Origin: Rhodanobacter sp.
Lineage (GTDB): Bacteria; Pseudomonadota; Gammaproteobacteria; Xanthomonadales; Rhodanobacteraceae
Length of the DNA stretch: 64,000 nt
Reading direction: 5' to 3'
Assembly: GCA_027450005.1 (NCBI GenBank)
Contig: DAIDKO010000096.1
Location: forward strand, 1-64,000
Shown here: in pieces, positions 1-9,614 of the stretch
Numbering within the stretch: the first letter of the stretch is position 1
Layout of the letters: the number at the start of each line of letters is the position of its first letter
The notes under the pieces: generated by a model
What the model saw: the letters and a program-made list of their open reading frames with translations, nothing else
Database searches by the model: none
What the model was told of the DNA's origin: nothing
Made by a program: the position numbers and the translations under genes

Positions 1-2675
1 CCTTCGCCGGAATTGCTGCGCGCGCCCAGCCGGTTCATCGCGGTGGCCAGCGCCTCGTGCGCCTCCGGCGACAGCGCGCCTAACGACATGCCGGCGGAGT
101 CGAAGCGGCGCAGAATCGCCTCGACCGGCTCGACTTCATCCAATGGCACCGGTGCGCCGAGCGGCTGCACTGCGAGCAGGTCGCGCAATGCCGAGGCCGG
201 GCGATGGTCGACGTGGTGGGCGTAGGCGCGATAGTCGGCGGGATCACCCGAACGCACGGCCCGTTGCAGCGAGGCGATGACCTCCGGGTTGTACATGTGG
301 TATTCGCCGCCATGCATGTACTTGTAGATGCCGCCGGCGCGCAGCGGCTGCGCGGCATTCCAGGCTTCGGCGGCGAGCAGTTGCTGCTCGCGCTCCAGCT
401 CGGCGAAACCGGCACCGCCGATGCGCGAAGGCGTGCCGGGAAAGCACAACGCCACTACCTCGGGCGCGAGGCCGACGATCTCGAACAGCTGCGCGGCGCG
501 ATAGCCGGCGATGGTTGAGATGCCCATCTTCGACAGGATCTTCAGCAGGCCCTTGCGGATGCCGCGGCGGTAGCTGCGACCGATCTCCAGCCGGTCGCCG
601 TCGATATGCCCTTCGCGGCCCAGCTCGAACAGGCTCTGGTAGGCCAGCCACGGATAGATCGCGGTCGCACCGAAGCCCAGCAGGCAGGCGAACTGGTGCG
701 CATCGCGCGGCGTGGCGGTCTCCACGATGAGGTTGCACTGGCAACGCAGGCCCTGCTCCACCAGGTACGCATGCACCGCGCCGGTGGCTAGCAGCGAGTG
801 GACCGGAAGCTTGTCGCGCTCGGGGTAGCGGTCGCTGAGGAACACCAGCGCGTTGCCGCTGCGCACCGAGGCCGCCACGTCCTCGCACAGCTGCCGCAGT
901 GCGGCTTCGAGATGGGTTTGCGCCGGGTCGTACATCAGGTCGAAGCGCGGCGTGTCCGCGTACTGCGGCAGCCCCAGCAATTGGCGGAGCTTGCGCTGGG
1001 AGAGAATGGGCGAATTGATCAGGATCTGCTTGGCGTTCTCGGGCTTGAGCTCGAACACGTTGCCTTCCGGGCCAACCTGGGTAACCAGCGACATCACCAG
1101 CTTTTCGCGCAGCGGGTCGATCGGTGGGTTGGTGACCTGGGCGAAAGCCTGGCGGAAACGGTCGAACAGCGGGCGCACCTGCCGCGACAGCGCGGCAACC
1201 GGCGTGTCGTCGCCCATCGAACCGGTGGCCTCGGCCTCGAGCTCGGCGATCACCTTCAGCACCGTCTCGCGCTCCTCGCGCGAGAGGCCGTAAAGCTTCT
1301 GGTAGCAACGCAACTGTTCCGGCGGCAGCGGCTCGGCGGCCAGCGATGGATCGATCAGGTCGGACTCCAGGTAGCTCACGCCGGCGCGCAGCCAGTCGCG
1401 GTAGGGGGCGCGCTGGCGATTGATGGCATCGATGTCCGCGTCGCGCAGCAGGCGGTGCGCGCGGAAATCCACCGCAATCATCTCGCCCGGCGCGAGACGG
1501 CCCTTGGCGACCACGCGCGCCGAGGGCATGTCCCACAGGCCCGCCTCGGAGGCGATGATGAAATGGTTGTCGTCGGACAGCGCCCAGCGCGCGGGACGCA
1601 GGCCGTTGCGGTCCAGCGTACAGGCGGCGTAGTGGCCGTCGCACATCACCAGGCCGGCGGGACCGTCCCACGGCTCGCTGTGCAGCGCGTAATACTCGTA
1701 GAACGCGGCCAGATCCTCGTCGATGCCCTCGCGCGCGGCGAACGCCGGCGGCACCAGCACGCGCATCGCGGCGAGCAGGTCGAGGCCGCCGGCCAGTAGC
1801 ACCTCCAGCGCGTTGTCGAGGCTTTCCGAATCCGAGCCCTGCTGGCGTACCAGCGGGCCGAGGTCGCCCAGCTCGACGCGAGGCGAGCGCCAGATGGTCT
1901 CGCGCGCCTGCATCCAGCGGCGGTTGGCGCGGATGGTGTTGATCTCGCCGTTGTGCGCCAGCAGGCGGAACGGCTGCGCCAGCCGCCACTGCGGCGTGGT
2001 GTTGGTGGAGAAGCGCTGGTGGAACACCACCGCGTCGGCAACCAGCGCGGGATGGGTGAGATCGACGAACACCTCGCGCAGGCGGCCTGGCGCCGCCATT
2101 GCCTTGTAGCCGACCACCTCGGCCGACAGCGTCACCACGTAGAACGACGGATCGTCCGCCAGCGCGGTCTCGGCTCGGCGGCGCGCGCGGAACAATGCGC
2201 GCTCGAACGCCTCGTCGCCCATACCTTCGGCGGCTTCGGCGAACAGCTGCCGCACGCGCGGACGCGCGGCGGCGGCCAGCGGGCCGCAAGCCGCTTCGTT
2301 CACTTCCACGTCGCGCCAGCCCGCCACGCGCACACCTTCCTCGACGAGGTGCCGCTCCAGCACTTTCGCCGCGGAATCATCGGAAGAATCGAGGAACACC
2401 AAGCCTGCCGCGAAACGCTCACCGAGGACCAGGCCCGCTCCGCTCGCCAACGCGCGCAGCCACGCCTGCGGCCGGCGAATCAGCACACCGCAACCGTCAC
2501 CGCTCACGCCATCGGCATTCACCGCACCACGGTGCGAGAGTTTCGCCAGGGCGTCGAAGGCGGTATCGACCACCCATGCGCTGGCGCGACCGTCGATCTG
2601 CGCCACCAGGCCGAAACCGCAGCTGTCGTGCTCGAACGCCGCGTCGTACAGGGTTGTTCCACTGGACTGCTTCAT
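1..2675 (-). CDS. gltB: Glutamate synthase (NADPH) large subunit, 3' end outside window
   Basis: Makes glutamate from glutamine and 2-oxoglutarate together with the small subunit GltD. The frame stays open from an ATG at 2675 to the window edge, about 891 of roughly 1480 expected residues, so the ORF track missed it. The start of the protein reads HDSCGFG; Cys19 fits the N-terminal nucleophile of the class II amidotransferase domain after removal of a short propeptide. Further GltB signatures follow: HRGAVNADG, FHQRFSTNT, HNGEINTI, GSMGDDTP and NPPIDPLRE. The visible part ends in the FMN/2-oxoglutarate domain at MSLGALSPEAHEAL and NSGEG. The FMN and Fe-S C-terminal part lies beyond base 1, where gltD would be expected. 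The long 244..2289 ORF in the track is an out-of-frame shadow of this gene. Confidence 0.97.
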   Translation of the reverse strand, partial: MKQSSGTTLYDAAFEHDSCGFGLVAQIDGRASAWVVDTAFDALAKLSHRGAVNADGVSGDGCGVLIRRPQAWLRALASGAGLVLGERFAAGLVFLDSSDDSAAKVLERHLVEEGVRVAGWRDVEVNEAACGPLAAAARPRVRQLFAEAAEGMGDEAFERALFRARRRAETALADDPSFYVVTLSAEVVGYKAMAAPGRLREVFVDLTHPALVADAVVFHQRFSTNTTPQWRLAQPFRLLAHNGEINTIRANRRWMQARETIWRSPRVELGDLGPLVRQQGSDSESLDNALEVLLAGGLDLLAAMRVLVPPAFAAREGIDEDLAAFYEYYALHSEPWDGPAGLVMCDGHYAACTLDRNGLRPARWALSDDNHFIIASEAGLWDMPSARVVAKGRLAPGEMIAVDFRAHRLLRDADIDAINRQRAPYRDWLRAGVSYLESDLIDPSLAAEPLPPEQLRCYQKLYGLSREERETVLKVIAELEAEATGSMGDDTPVAALSRQVRPLFDRFRQAFAQVTNPPIDPLREKLVMSLVTQVGPEGNVFELKPENAKQILINSPILSQRKLRQLLGLPQYADTPRFDLMYDPAQTHLEAALRQLCEDVAASVRSGNALVFLSDRYPERDKLPVHSLLATGAVHAYLVEQGLRCQCNLIVETATPRDAHQFACLLGFGATAIYPWLAYQSLFELGREGHIDGDRLEIGRSYRRGIRKGLLKILSKMGISTIAGYRAAQLFEIVGLAPEVVALCFPGTPSRIGGAGFAELEREQQLLAAEAWNAAQPLRAGGIYKYMHGGEYHMYNPEVIASLQRAVRSGDPADYRAYAHHVDHRPASALRDLLAVQPLGAPVPLDEVEPVEAILRRFDSAGMSLGALSPEAHEALATAMNRLGARSNSGE

Positions 2676-2755
2676 CTTGCTCACTCGCTGGACGGCAGGA
2701 CACGGAGGCCCGGCGACGCCTTGGCGTCGTGGCGGGCTGCGTGGATTACGGTTCG

Positions 2756-2784
2756 ACTACAGCACACTTGTTGCGACGCGTCAA
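2756..2784 (-). promoter_or_regulatory. Candidate sigma-70 promoter for gltB
   Basis: On the minus strand a TTGACG -35 (5/6 match) is followed after 17 bases by TGTAGT (4/6 match), about 80 bases upstream of the gltB ATG. The leader between them contains a small hairpin with arms GGCGACGCC/GGCGTCG near 2712-2731. The rest of the 2676-3107 gap shows no gene. Inferred from spacing and consensus only. Confidence 0.45.
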
Positions 2785-3107
2785 AGACTTCTATACGTCC
2801 AAATGGAATTTGGCGTTCGAAGACGTAATAGCCGCTTCGGATAGCGTGTCCGTCGCTGCGAAGGGCGACAGTCGCCATGCTTGCTGCTGGCGGATGGCTT
2901 CCCCGACAGCGCACACCGGGCTCGGCGGGTGGCACCGGCGCGAATCGCCAGGCTCACCGAAAAATGATCGCGCCGATATCGCCGCACGGATCGAGCAGGC
3001 GAAGTGCAGGCGGCCTTGTGACGTTGGACCCGACCCGATCCGGAGAACCCGCAGACGCGGCGGCATGGGGGCTGGGACGTGACTGTTGGATAGCGTGTGC
3101 GCCAGCC

Positions 3108-4610
3108 TCAGAGCGCCTCGCCGGGGGCGTCCACGCACGGTCGCGCCGCGTGATGGGAACGACCCGCCGGGCGGGATGAACGCACTTGCGGCAGGGCGCG
3201 CGCGGCGTCCTGGGTGCCAGCGAACGCCAGACTCACTGCCAGGCCTGGCGCGGCGTCTTCCAACTGCAGGGTGGCGCCGTGCAGCTCGGCGACCGAGCGT
3301 ACCAGTGCGAGCCCTAGCCCGTTGCCTTCGGTATGACGGCTGCGGTCCAGGCGCATGAAAGGCTGCAGCACTTCGCCGCGTGACGACGCCGGAATGCCGG
3401 GGCCATCGTCGCGGACGCCCGCGGACACGACCTCGCCGACAGCCGCCAGCCAGACCGTGACGGTCGTCGCCGGCGGCGTGTGGCGAATCGCATTCTCGAT
3501 CAGGTTGACGAAAACCTGCACCAGCAGCTCGCGGTCGCCGTGCACCGGCGGGGACGGACGGATGTCTGCGCGCAGGGTCCGGGACTCGGCCTCGGCGACC
3601 GGGCCGTACGCATCCACCAGTTCCTCCAGCAGCGGCGCGAGGTGCACCGGTGCGAAGCCGCTGCGCGGCTCGCCGGATTCGACCCGGGCGATGCGCAGCA
3701 GCGCCTGGAATATGTTGAGCAATTCGTCGATCTCGCCGAGCGCGCCGTCCACCGCGATCGCCAGCGCGGGATCGTTCGCGGCGGACGGGTGGCGGTGTAT
3801 GCGTTCCAGCCGCTGGCGCAGCCGGGTCAACGGGGTACGCAGGTCGTGCGCGATGTCGGCGCCCAGCCGGCGCACGTCGGCCAGCAATGAGGCGATGCGG
3901 TCCAGCATCCCGTTCACGGTGAGCGCGATCATGTCGAGCTCGTCTCCACTACCGCGCAGTGGCATGCGCTCGGTCAGGTCACCCTCGCTGATCCGTCCGG
4001 CTGCGTCCGACATCGCGCCGACACGGCGCAGGAGCTGCCGTCCGATCAGCCAGCCGACCACCAGCGAACCGGCGACGATCAGCAGTAGGGCCAGTGCAAA
4101 AATGCGCACCGCCACGTCCTGCATCTGGCGGATGTAGTAGCTGTCGCGGCCGACCACCAGCCAGCCGTTGCGCGCGGTTCGCGCGGTGTAGAGCGTCAGC
4201 TGGTGCGAGCGTGGCGCCGGCAGGCGGGTGGTGGCGCGGGGCATGAAGCGTTCCACCGACCAGCCCTCGCGCAGCGGCCGGTTGTCAAGGTTGCCGGCCA
4301 GCTTGACGCCATTGGCGGCGTATAGCGCGTACCAGCGCGGGAGGCCCGCACCGAGGATGGTGCGCTCCTCGATTTCGGTGCTGAGCGCGTCCAGGCCCTG
4401 CTGGTAGGACAACAGCACCAGGTCGCGCGCGTCGGCACGCAGTTCCTCGCGCTGCTCCAGTCGCGCCTCGCGCTCGGTGCCCAGCCACAGCACCGCGGCA
4501 GTCAACACCGAGAACAGCGCGAACAGCCCGGCCAGGATCAGCGCAAGGCGAAACGCGCTGGTCTTCCTATGCCGGGCGCGGCCGGGCCTGGAGCCGATAG
4601 CCGTAGCCAC
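3108..4610 (-). CDS. Two-component sensor histidine kinase
   Basis: Inner-membrane sensor kinase, partner of the regulator encoded immediately upstream, which it overlaps by 44 bases. Layout over 500 residues: transmembrane segment about 20-43, a periplasmic domain of about 120 residues, second transmembrane segment about 167-190, HAMP linker, and a HisKA box ADIAHDLRTPLTRLR with phospho-acceptor His255. The ATPase domain shows NLIENAIRHT (N box), DDGPGIP (G1) and GNGLGLALV (G2). The GTG start at 4610 has only a weak ribosome site. No ATG lies between it and the first membrane helix, so the start is uncertain. The signal sensed is unknown; linkage to a TonB receptor and a secreted phosphodiesterase suggests a nutrient, which is inference. 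Confidence 0.93.
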   Translation of the reverse strand: MATAIGSRPGRARHRKTSAFRLALILAGLFALFSVLTAAVLWLGTEREARLEQREELRADARDLVLLSYQQGLDALSTEIEERTILGAGLPRWYALYAANGVKLAGNLDNRPLREGWSVERFMPRATTRLPAPRSHQLTLYTARTARNGWLVVGRDSYYIRQMQDVAVRIFALALLLIVAGSLVVGWLIGRQLLRRVGAMSDAAGRISEGDLTERMPLRGSGDELDMIALTVNGMLDRIASLLADVRRLGADIAHDLRTPLTRLRQRLERIHRHPSAANDPALAIAVDGALGEIDELLNIFQALLRIARVESGEPRSGFAPVHLAPLLEELVDAYGPVAEAESRTLRADIRPSPPVHGDRELLVQVFVNLIENAIRHTPPATTVTVWLAAVGEVVSAGVRDDGPGIPASSRGEVLQPFMRLDRSRHTEGNGLGLALVRSVAELHGATLQLEDAAPGLAVSLAFAGTQDAARALPQVRSSRPAGRSHHAARPCVDAPGEAL

Positions 4611-5253
4611 GGACCGTCTCGATGAGGCTCTCGCCGCCGTTCACGCGCACCTTGCCGCGCAGCCGCGACATGTGGGTCTCGACTACGCCGGTGCGGGGCT
4701 TGAAGTGGAAATTCCAGACTTGCTCCAGCAGCATCGAGCGCGTCACCACCTTGCCGGCATGGCGCATCAGGATCTCGAACAGGCGGAATTCGGTAGGCGT
4801 GAGGTCCAGCGACTCGCCCATGCAGGTCGCCGAATGCCGGGTCAGGTCAAGCACCAGCGGGCCCCACTCCAGCGACGACGATTCGCGGCTGAGCGCGGGC
4901 CGGCGCGACAGCGCGCGCAGCCGCGCCACCAGTTCCGCCATCGCGAACGGTTTGCCGAGGTAGTCGTCGGCGCCGGCATCCAAGCCCTCGATGCGCTGGT
5001 GGGTTTCGCACAGCGCGGTGAGCATGATGATGCTGGACCGCACGTTGGCGCTGCGCACGGCACGAATGAAGCTGATTCCGTCGAGGCCAGGGAGCTTGCG
5101 ATCGACGACTATGCCGTCGTAATCGCCCTGCACGGCCATCGCTACGCCCTCGCGGCCGTCGCCGACCGCGTGCGTAGCATAGCCCTCCTCCAGCAACCCG
5201 CTGTCGATCCATTCGCGGGTCTCGCGGTCGTCCTCGACGATCAGAACACGCAA
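4567..5253 (-). CDS. OmpR/PhoB-family response regulator
   Basis: DNA-binding response regulator of 228 residues. The receiver domain begins MRVLIVEDD, with acidic pair Asp8/Asp9, phospho-acceptor Asp51 in VVDRKLPGLDG, and the conserved Lys in DDYLGKPFA. The C-terminal winged helix includes LTPTEFRLFEIL, the linker VVTRSMLLEQVW, and the ending TVRGYGYRL. I chose a TTG start at 5253 because GGAGG sits five bases before it and this gives the family's usual length. The track's longer 5358 start adds 35 residues unlike any receiver domain. Its 3' end overlaps the sensor kinase gene, so the two are translationally linked. Confidence 0.93.
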   Translation of the reverse strand: MRVLIVEDDRETREWIDSGLLEEGYATHAVGDGREGVAMAVQGDYDGIVVDRKLPGLDGISFIRAVRSANVRSSIIMLTALCETHQRIEGLDAGADDYLGKPFAMAELVARLRALSRRPALSRESSSLEWGPLVLDLTRHSATCMGESLDLTPTEFRLFEILMRHAGKVVTRSMLLEQVWNFHFKPRTGVVETHMSRLRGKVRVNGGESLIETVRGYGYRLQARPRPA

Positions 5254-5358
5254 GGCAGCCTCCGGCTCGAATCCGTCGGAACCAGGATCATGCCCGGCGC
5301 CGACATCAGAATCTTCTACGGTAGGCAGCGATTGTGACGGTACGGTGAACCTCGGCAT

Positions 5359-6876
5359 TCAGCGCCCCGGACCACCGTGACGGCCGCGCAGCCGGTTCCA
5401 TGCCACGCCTGGCAGCAACGGGGTCTGCTGCTCGCGCACCGCCTGCAGGGCGTCCGGATCGAGGCCGAGTGCCGAGAGCATGGTCGGCGCCACCTCGGTG
5501 GTCGACACCGGCATGTCCAGCCGCCGGCCAGGTTCGGGCAGCATGGGCCCGGACACCAGCAGGGCCACGCGGGTGTCGTCCGAGTCGAAGCCGCCGTGTT
5601 CGGCGCGCTTGGTGGCGCCAGCCTTGGCGTAGATCACGCCCGGCCGGGGAATCACGATCAGGTCCGGCGTGCGCGCGTCGTGCGCCGGCGAGGGGAAAAG
5701 CAGCGCCAGCCGGCGCCCCCACAGCACGCGCTCGATGCCCAGCCGCTTGCGGTCGGCCAGCAGGGTATGAGCTACCGTGCCGGTGGTGCGCTGGTCGTGC
5801 AGCCAGATCAGCGCGCTGCGGTCGGTGGTCAACTGGGCCGGCTCACCATCCGCCGCCGCCGCGATCACCGCGCGCAGCCAGCCGGATGGCACATGGCGGA
5901 GCTGGTCCGGGTCGATCGGTCCGTTGCCGTGCTTGGCGGTGACGATCACCAGCGTGTCGTGGTCGAGATGGCGCTTCCCCAGCGCGTCCATCAGCTGGCC
6001 GATCAGGTTGTCGACATGGGTCAACGCCGCATCCAGCGACGGCGTCGGCGTGCCGTCCGCGCTCTGGTAGCCGGCGAGCTTCTCGGCCACGTTTACACTC
6101 TGTAGGTTGAGACCGAACAAGGTGGGCACCGGCGCGCGGGCGTGTCCGTCGTGGCGGTAACCTTCCACCTCGCGGATGACCGCCTCCATCTTGCCGGTAT
6201 CGTAGGTCTCGGTGCGGGCGATCGAGGCGGTGACCGCGTCGGTATCGGGGTGGCCTTCGCCGTCCACACCGATTTCCGGTGTGTAGAGGTCGCTGACACC
6301 GTTGCCGGACGGGCCTTGCACGATCGCGTATGCAGGGTGCTTGTCCGCCCACGCAGTGTAGCCGCCGGCGGCATGTACCACGTTGAACACGGTGTTCACG
6401 CGCAGATACTGCCAGGGATAGACCGGGCGGCAGCCATGCGCGGGGTCGCGCGGCAGCTTGGCCGCATCGATGCGCTGGCCGCCGGACGCATCCACCGCCG
6501 CGTTGTAGAGCACGTGTGCGCCGATGGCGTTGCAGGGGCCGGTCGGCGGCGCCAGCGAACGATCCCAGCTGCTGTCGTAGTAGACGCCGGTGACGGCGGG
6601 GGTGCCGCCGGTCAACAGGGCGAGCAGACCCGGGAACGAGTCGGCCGGCACTACCGTGTCGGCATGGGTGTACTCGATGCCACGCGCGGCCAGTGCGGCC
6701 AAGTGCGAATCGGGATGGATCTCGATGTAGGTGCGCAGGTCCAGCGCGTGTAGGCCATCGACGCTGATCAGCAGAACGTGCTTGACGGGGCCGGCCGCGG
6801 CCGGCGCGGCAAGGGCAGTGCCGCCGCACAGGCCGAGGAGGACCACGGCGGATCGGATCGCTTTCGCTAGGGACAT
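5359..6876 (-). CDS. Secreted alkaline-phosphatase-superfamily phosphodiesterase
   Basis: Likely periplasmic type I phosphodiesterase/nucleotide pyrophosphatase-like hydrolase of about 505 residues. An N-terminal signal peptide (AVVLLGLCGGTALA) is followed by HVLLISVDGLHALDL, the first metal-binding strand with its Asp. Next comes the region DTVVPADSFPGLLALLTGG, which holds the nucleophile Ser/Thr. Later segments, VTAKHGNGPID and RAEHGGFDSDDTRVALLVSGP, carry the metal-binding His and Asp residues of the superfamily. The ATG at 6876 is preferred over the GTG at 6900. It lies 91 bases downstream of the TonB receptor stop, in the same orientation, and 105 bases ahead of the response regulator. 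The substrate is not evident; release of a phosphorylated ligand for the receptor is an inference. Confidence 0.85.
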   Translation of the reverse strand: MSLAKAIRSAVVLLGLCGGTALAAPAAAGPVKHVLLISVDGLHALDLRTYIEIHPDSHLAALAARGIEYTHADTVVPADSFPGLLALLTGGTPAVTGVYYDSSWDRSLAPPTGPCNAIGAHVLYNAAVDASGGQRIDAAKLPRDPAHGCRPVYPWQYLRVNTVFNVVHAAGGYTAWADKHPAYAIVQGPSGNGVSDLYTPEIGVDGEGHPDTDAVTASIARTETYDTGKMEAVIREVEGYRHDGHARAPVPTLFGLNLQSVNVAEKLAGYQSADGTPTPSLDAALTHVDNLIGQLMDALGKRHLDHDTLVIVTAKHGNGPIDPDQLRHVPSGWLRAVIAAAADGEPAQLTTDRSALIWLHDQRTTGTVAHTLLADRKRLGIERVLWGRRLALLFPSPAHDARTPDLIVIPRPGVIYAKAGATKRAEHGGFDSDDTRVALLVSGPMLPEPGRRLDMPVSTTEVAPTMLSALGLDPDALQAVREQQTPLLPGVAWNRLRGRHGGPGR

Positions 6877-6967
6877 GAAGCGGACTCGCAGGGAAGACAC
6901 CCGCCGTAGCTGCCGGCGAGCGTCCGTAAGGAAGTCGGGACGGCGCCACGGCGCCGTCCCGCGGACA

Positions 6968-9361
6968 TCAGCGCACCGGGATGTCGAAGTTGAACATCAC
7001 GCTACGGCCGGCCTGGGTGAAGAACAGTGGCACGCCGTTGCCGGTGTAGCCGCCCAGGTCATTCAGCGACTTGTTGTCGGCCAGGTTGTGGACCTGCAGA
7101 CTCAGCTTGGTGCCGCGCGGCAGCACCGCAGCGGTTGGCAGGGTGTAGTTCAGCGCGAGGCTGGTCAGGGTTGACGGGCTGAAGCGATAGATGCCGATCG
7201 CGTTGCCCTGCGCGTCCTGAGCAATGTCACCGAATTCGGCGCCGACGTACTTGGCGATCACCGATGCGCTCCAGGCGCCCTGGTGGTAGATGATGCCGGC
7301 GGCGCCGGTGTACCGCGGCACCATCGCCAGTTGCAGGCCGTTGGAGTTCTGCGTGGCCTTGTTGTAGCTGGCATTGCCGTACAGGCTAAAACCACCGCCG
7401 ACCAGGTAGCTGGCTTCGATCTCGCCGCCACGGTACTTGGTGCCGCCGAGGTTCGAGAAAATCGTCACGCTGCCGATCTTGTGTTTAGTCACCTGGTTGG
7501 TGAAGTTGATCGCGTACAGGTCGGCGGACAAGCTGAGTCGATCGCTCTGCCATACCGTGCCGAGCTGGTAGTTGGTCGTCGACTGCGGCTGGACGTTCTG
7601 GTCAGCGACCAGCGGATTCGGCACGTAGAACAAGTTCTCGTTCGGCGCCAGGTAACCCTTGGCCGCCTGCAGGTAAGCGGTCCAACCCGACTGGATCTGG
7701 TAGTGCAGGTCGATCGCCGGCAGCAGGGTTCGCCAGCTCTGCGCATAGTTCTGCGCCGCGCCCACCTTCTGCTGCACGGGGGCCACATCGTGGCGACGGA
7801 AGTAGACATACTTCAGCCCGGGCGTGACGGTGAATGCATCCGTGACGTGCCAGGCGTACTCCAGGTAAGGCTGCATGGTGAGGAAAGTACCGTCGATGCG
7901 ACGGTCGGTCGCCGCCAGCGGCGTCGCCGCGTTGTAGGCCCAGCCATTGCTGAAGTCGATCTCGGCTTGGTAGCGGTGATAGAGCTGCTTGTTCACCCAC
8001 AGGCCATAGTGCAGCTCGCCGGGCCCGAAGTCCTGGCTCAGGCGCAGCATGTCACCCCAGTTACGGTACAGGTTGTACATCTTCTGGCCGGGTACGTTGT
8101 TGGCGCCGTAGATCGTGCCATTGGTGCTGCCCGCACCGGCCGGGAAGGTACCGTCACCGGCCGAACCCGCCGGACCGTTGAGGCTGCCGTAATCGTAGTT
8201 GCCGCCGTTCGGGTCCCCGCCATTCCAGCCGTGGTGATAGTACGCGTAGGTGTAGAGCTTGTTGTCCAGCGTTACGTCGCCAAGCCGGCTGTGCAGGTCG
8301 ACATACTCGAAATCGGAGTTGATCGTGTCGCCGTTGTAGTTGGCGAACGCCTGGCTGTTCGGGTTGCTGGAAAAGCCGTAGTTCATGCCGAGCTGCTGCA
8401 TCTGGCCCTGCATGCTGCTGGTGAACGGCGGCGTGCCGTTGTTGACTGCCACGTAGGGGTACGAGGTGGCACCGACGATCGCCGCGTTGGTGCCCGAATT
8501 CTGGTTGGTCATCGCCACCACGGTCAGCTGGGTATGTTCGCCCAGCGGCTTGACCGCCTTCATGAAGAAGTTCTTGCGGTCCATGTTGGCGCCGGTCAGG
8601 TAACCGTTGGACTTCAACTGGCGATAGTCCACGAAAGCCCTCATGTCGCCGAAGTCATGCATCGTGCCGGTATCGAAGGAGCCTCCCAGCATGCGCGTGG
8701 CGAAGCTGCCGTAGCTGCCGTAGACGTGACCGATAGCCTCGGCCGCCGGCGCGCGCGTGTCCATGCTCACGGTGCCGCCGAAGGTGGCGAAGCCCACCGT
8801 GGAGGCGTTGCCCGGACCACGGTCGACCGTGATCGAACCCAGGTCCTGCGACATGAAGTAATCGGGCGAATGATGGGTGAAATCGTTGGGATCACCAACC
8901 GGAATTCCATCCATGGTGAGGTTGAACTCGCCGTCCCTGAAGCCGCGGATGCTCATGTCGCGGCTTTCGGTCAGACCGGCGCCGTTCGGATCATGCTGGC
9001 TCACGCTGGGCGTGATGTTGATGATGTCGGCATAGGTAGCGCCCGGCGAGGTATTGTCGAGTATGTAGTTGCGGTCGATCACCGAGGTAGGCTGAATCAC
9101 GTCCAGCGGCGTGGTCGCCGGAACGCGGGGAAGTGCCAGCGTCGCAGCGGTCACTGTCATCCCCGACATCTGCACGACCTTGTGCTTGCGGACGGTATCG
9201 GGCGAGAAGTCCGAACTGGCGGCGGCGCCACTCGAGCTGTTGCTGCCGGTCGCGGCGGAGGCGGCAGGCTGGGTGGCGGCCGTGGCGGCGATGGGCAGCA
9301 GTACGCAACCGATGGCCAGCGCCAACACGGTGTGGGACGGATAGCGACGACGCAACGACAT
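6968..9361 (-). CDS. TonB-dependent outer-membrane receptor
   Basis: Outer-membrane active transporter of about 797 residues. The ATG at 9361 has GGAG eight bases upstream and begins a signal peptide (LALAIGCVLLPIAATAA). The track's start at 9904 is too long. A low-complexity spacer leads to the plug domain, with IQPTSVIDRNYI, MSIRGFRDGEFNLTMDGIPVGDPND and LGSITVDRGPGNAS. The beta-barrel region ends RSVMFNFDIPVR with the terminal aromatic-rich strand typical of the family. First gene of an apparent unit with the phosphodiesterase and two-component system, so its ligand may be the signal or product they handle. The ligand cannot be read from the sequence. Confidence 0.93.
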   Translation of the reverse strand: MSLRRRYPSHTVLALAIGCVLLPIAATAATQPAASAATGSNSSSGAAASSDFSPDTVRKHKVVQMSGMTVTAATLALPRVPATTPLDVIQPTSVIDRNYILDNTSPGATYADIINITPSVSQHDPNGAGLTESRDMSIRGFRDGEFNLTMDGIPVGDPNDFTHHSPDYFMSQDLGSITVDRGPGNASTVGFATFGGTVSMDTRAPAAEAIGHVYGSYGSFATRMLGGSFDTGTMHDFGDMRAFVDYRQLKSNGYLTGANMDRKNFFMKAVKPLGEHTQLTVVAMTNQNSGTNAAIVGATSYPYVAVNNGTPPFTSSMQGQMQQLGMNYGFSSNPNSQAFANYNGDTINSDFEYVDLHSRLGDVTLDNKLYTYAYYHHGWNGGDPNGGNYDYGSLNGPAGSAGDGTFPAGAGSTNGTIYGANNVPGQKMYNLYRNWGDMLRLSQDFGPGELHYGLWVNKQLYHRYQAEIDFSNGWAYNAATPLAATDRRIDGTFLTMQPYLEYAWHVTDAFTVTPGLKYVYFRRHDVAPVQQKVGAAQNYAQSWRTLLPAIDLHYQIQSGWTAYLQAAKGYLAPNENLFYVPNPLVADQNVQPQSTTNYQLGTVWQSDRLSLSADLYAINFTNQVTKHKIGSVTIFSNLGGTKYRGGEIEASYLVGGGFSLYGNASYNKATQNSNGLQLAMVPRYTGAAGIIYHQGAWSASVIAKYVGAEFGDIAQDAQGNAIGIYRFSPSTLTSLALNYTLPTAAVLPRGTKLSLQVHNLADNKSLNDLGGYTGNGVPLFFTQAGRSVMFNFDIPVR

Positions 9362-9614
9362 GGGAAAGTCTCCGGGAGGGGCGCAAGAATTCCCGGCATG
9401 TTGATCATGCGGTATGGCGGCGGCTTTACCGTGGGCTGCCGATCCCCCCACGAAAACCTTGCGGAATCGCAAGATGGCTACCGCCTCACCGTCGCATCGG
9501 CGGTCGCCTGCCGGACGATCCCCTCTGCGGCACGCGCGCCGCCGCGCAAGTCGCTCCGACTGCCTGCGCCGCGGGCGGCTCGCCGCCGTCCGCGGGCTCG
9601 GCGATAATCGGCCG

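Noticed and set aside
244-2289. 681-residue minus-strand ORF
   Set aside because: Arg/Ala/Gly-rich low-complexity translation; the neighbouring frame reads as glutamate synthase from 2675 to the edge, so this is a shadow.
7283-9607. 774-residue plus-strand ORF opposite the TonB receptor
   Set aside because: Antisense of a clear receptor gene; long open frames opposite GC-rich genes are expected, and it has no domain pattern or ribosome site.
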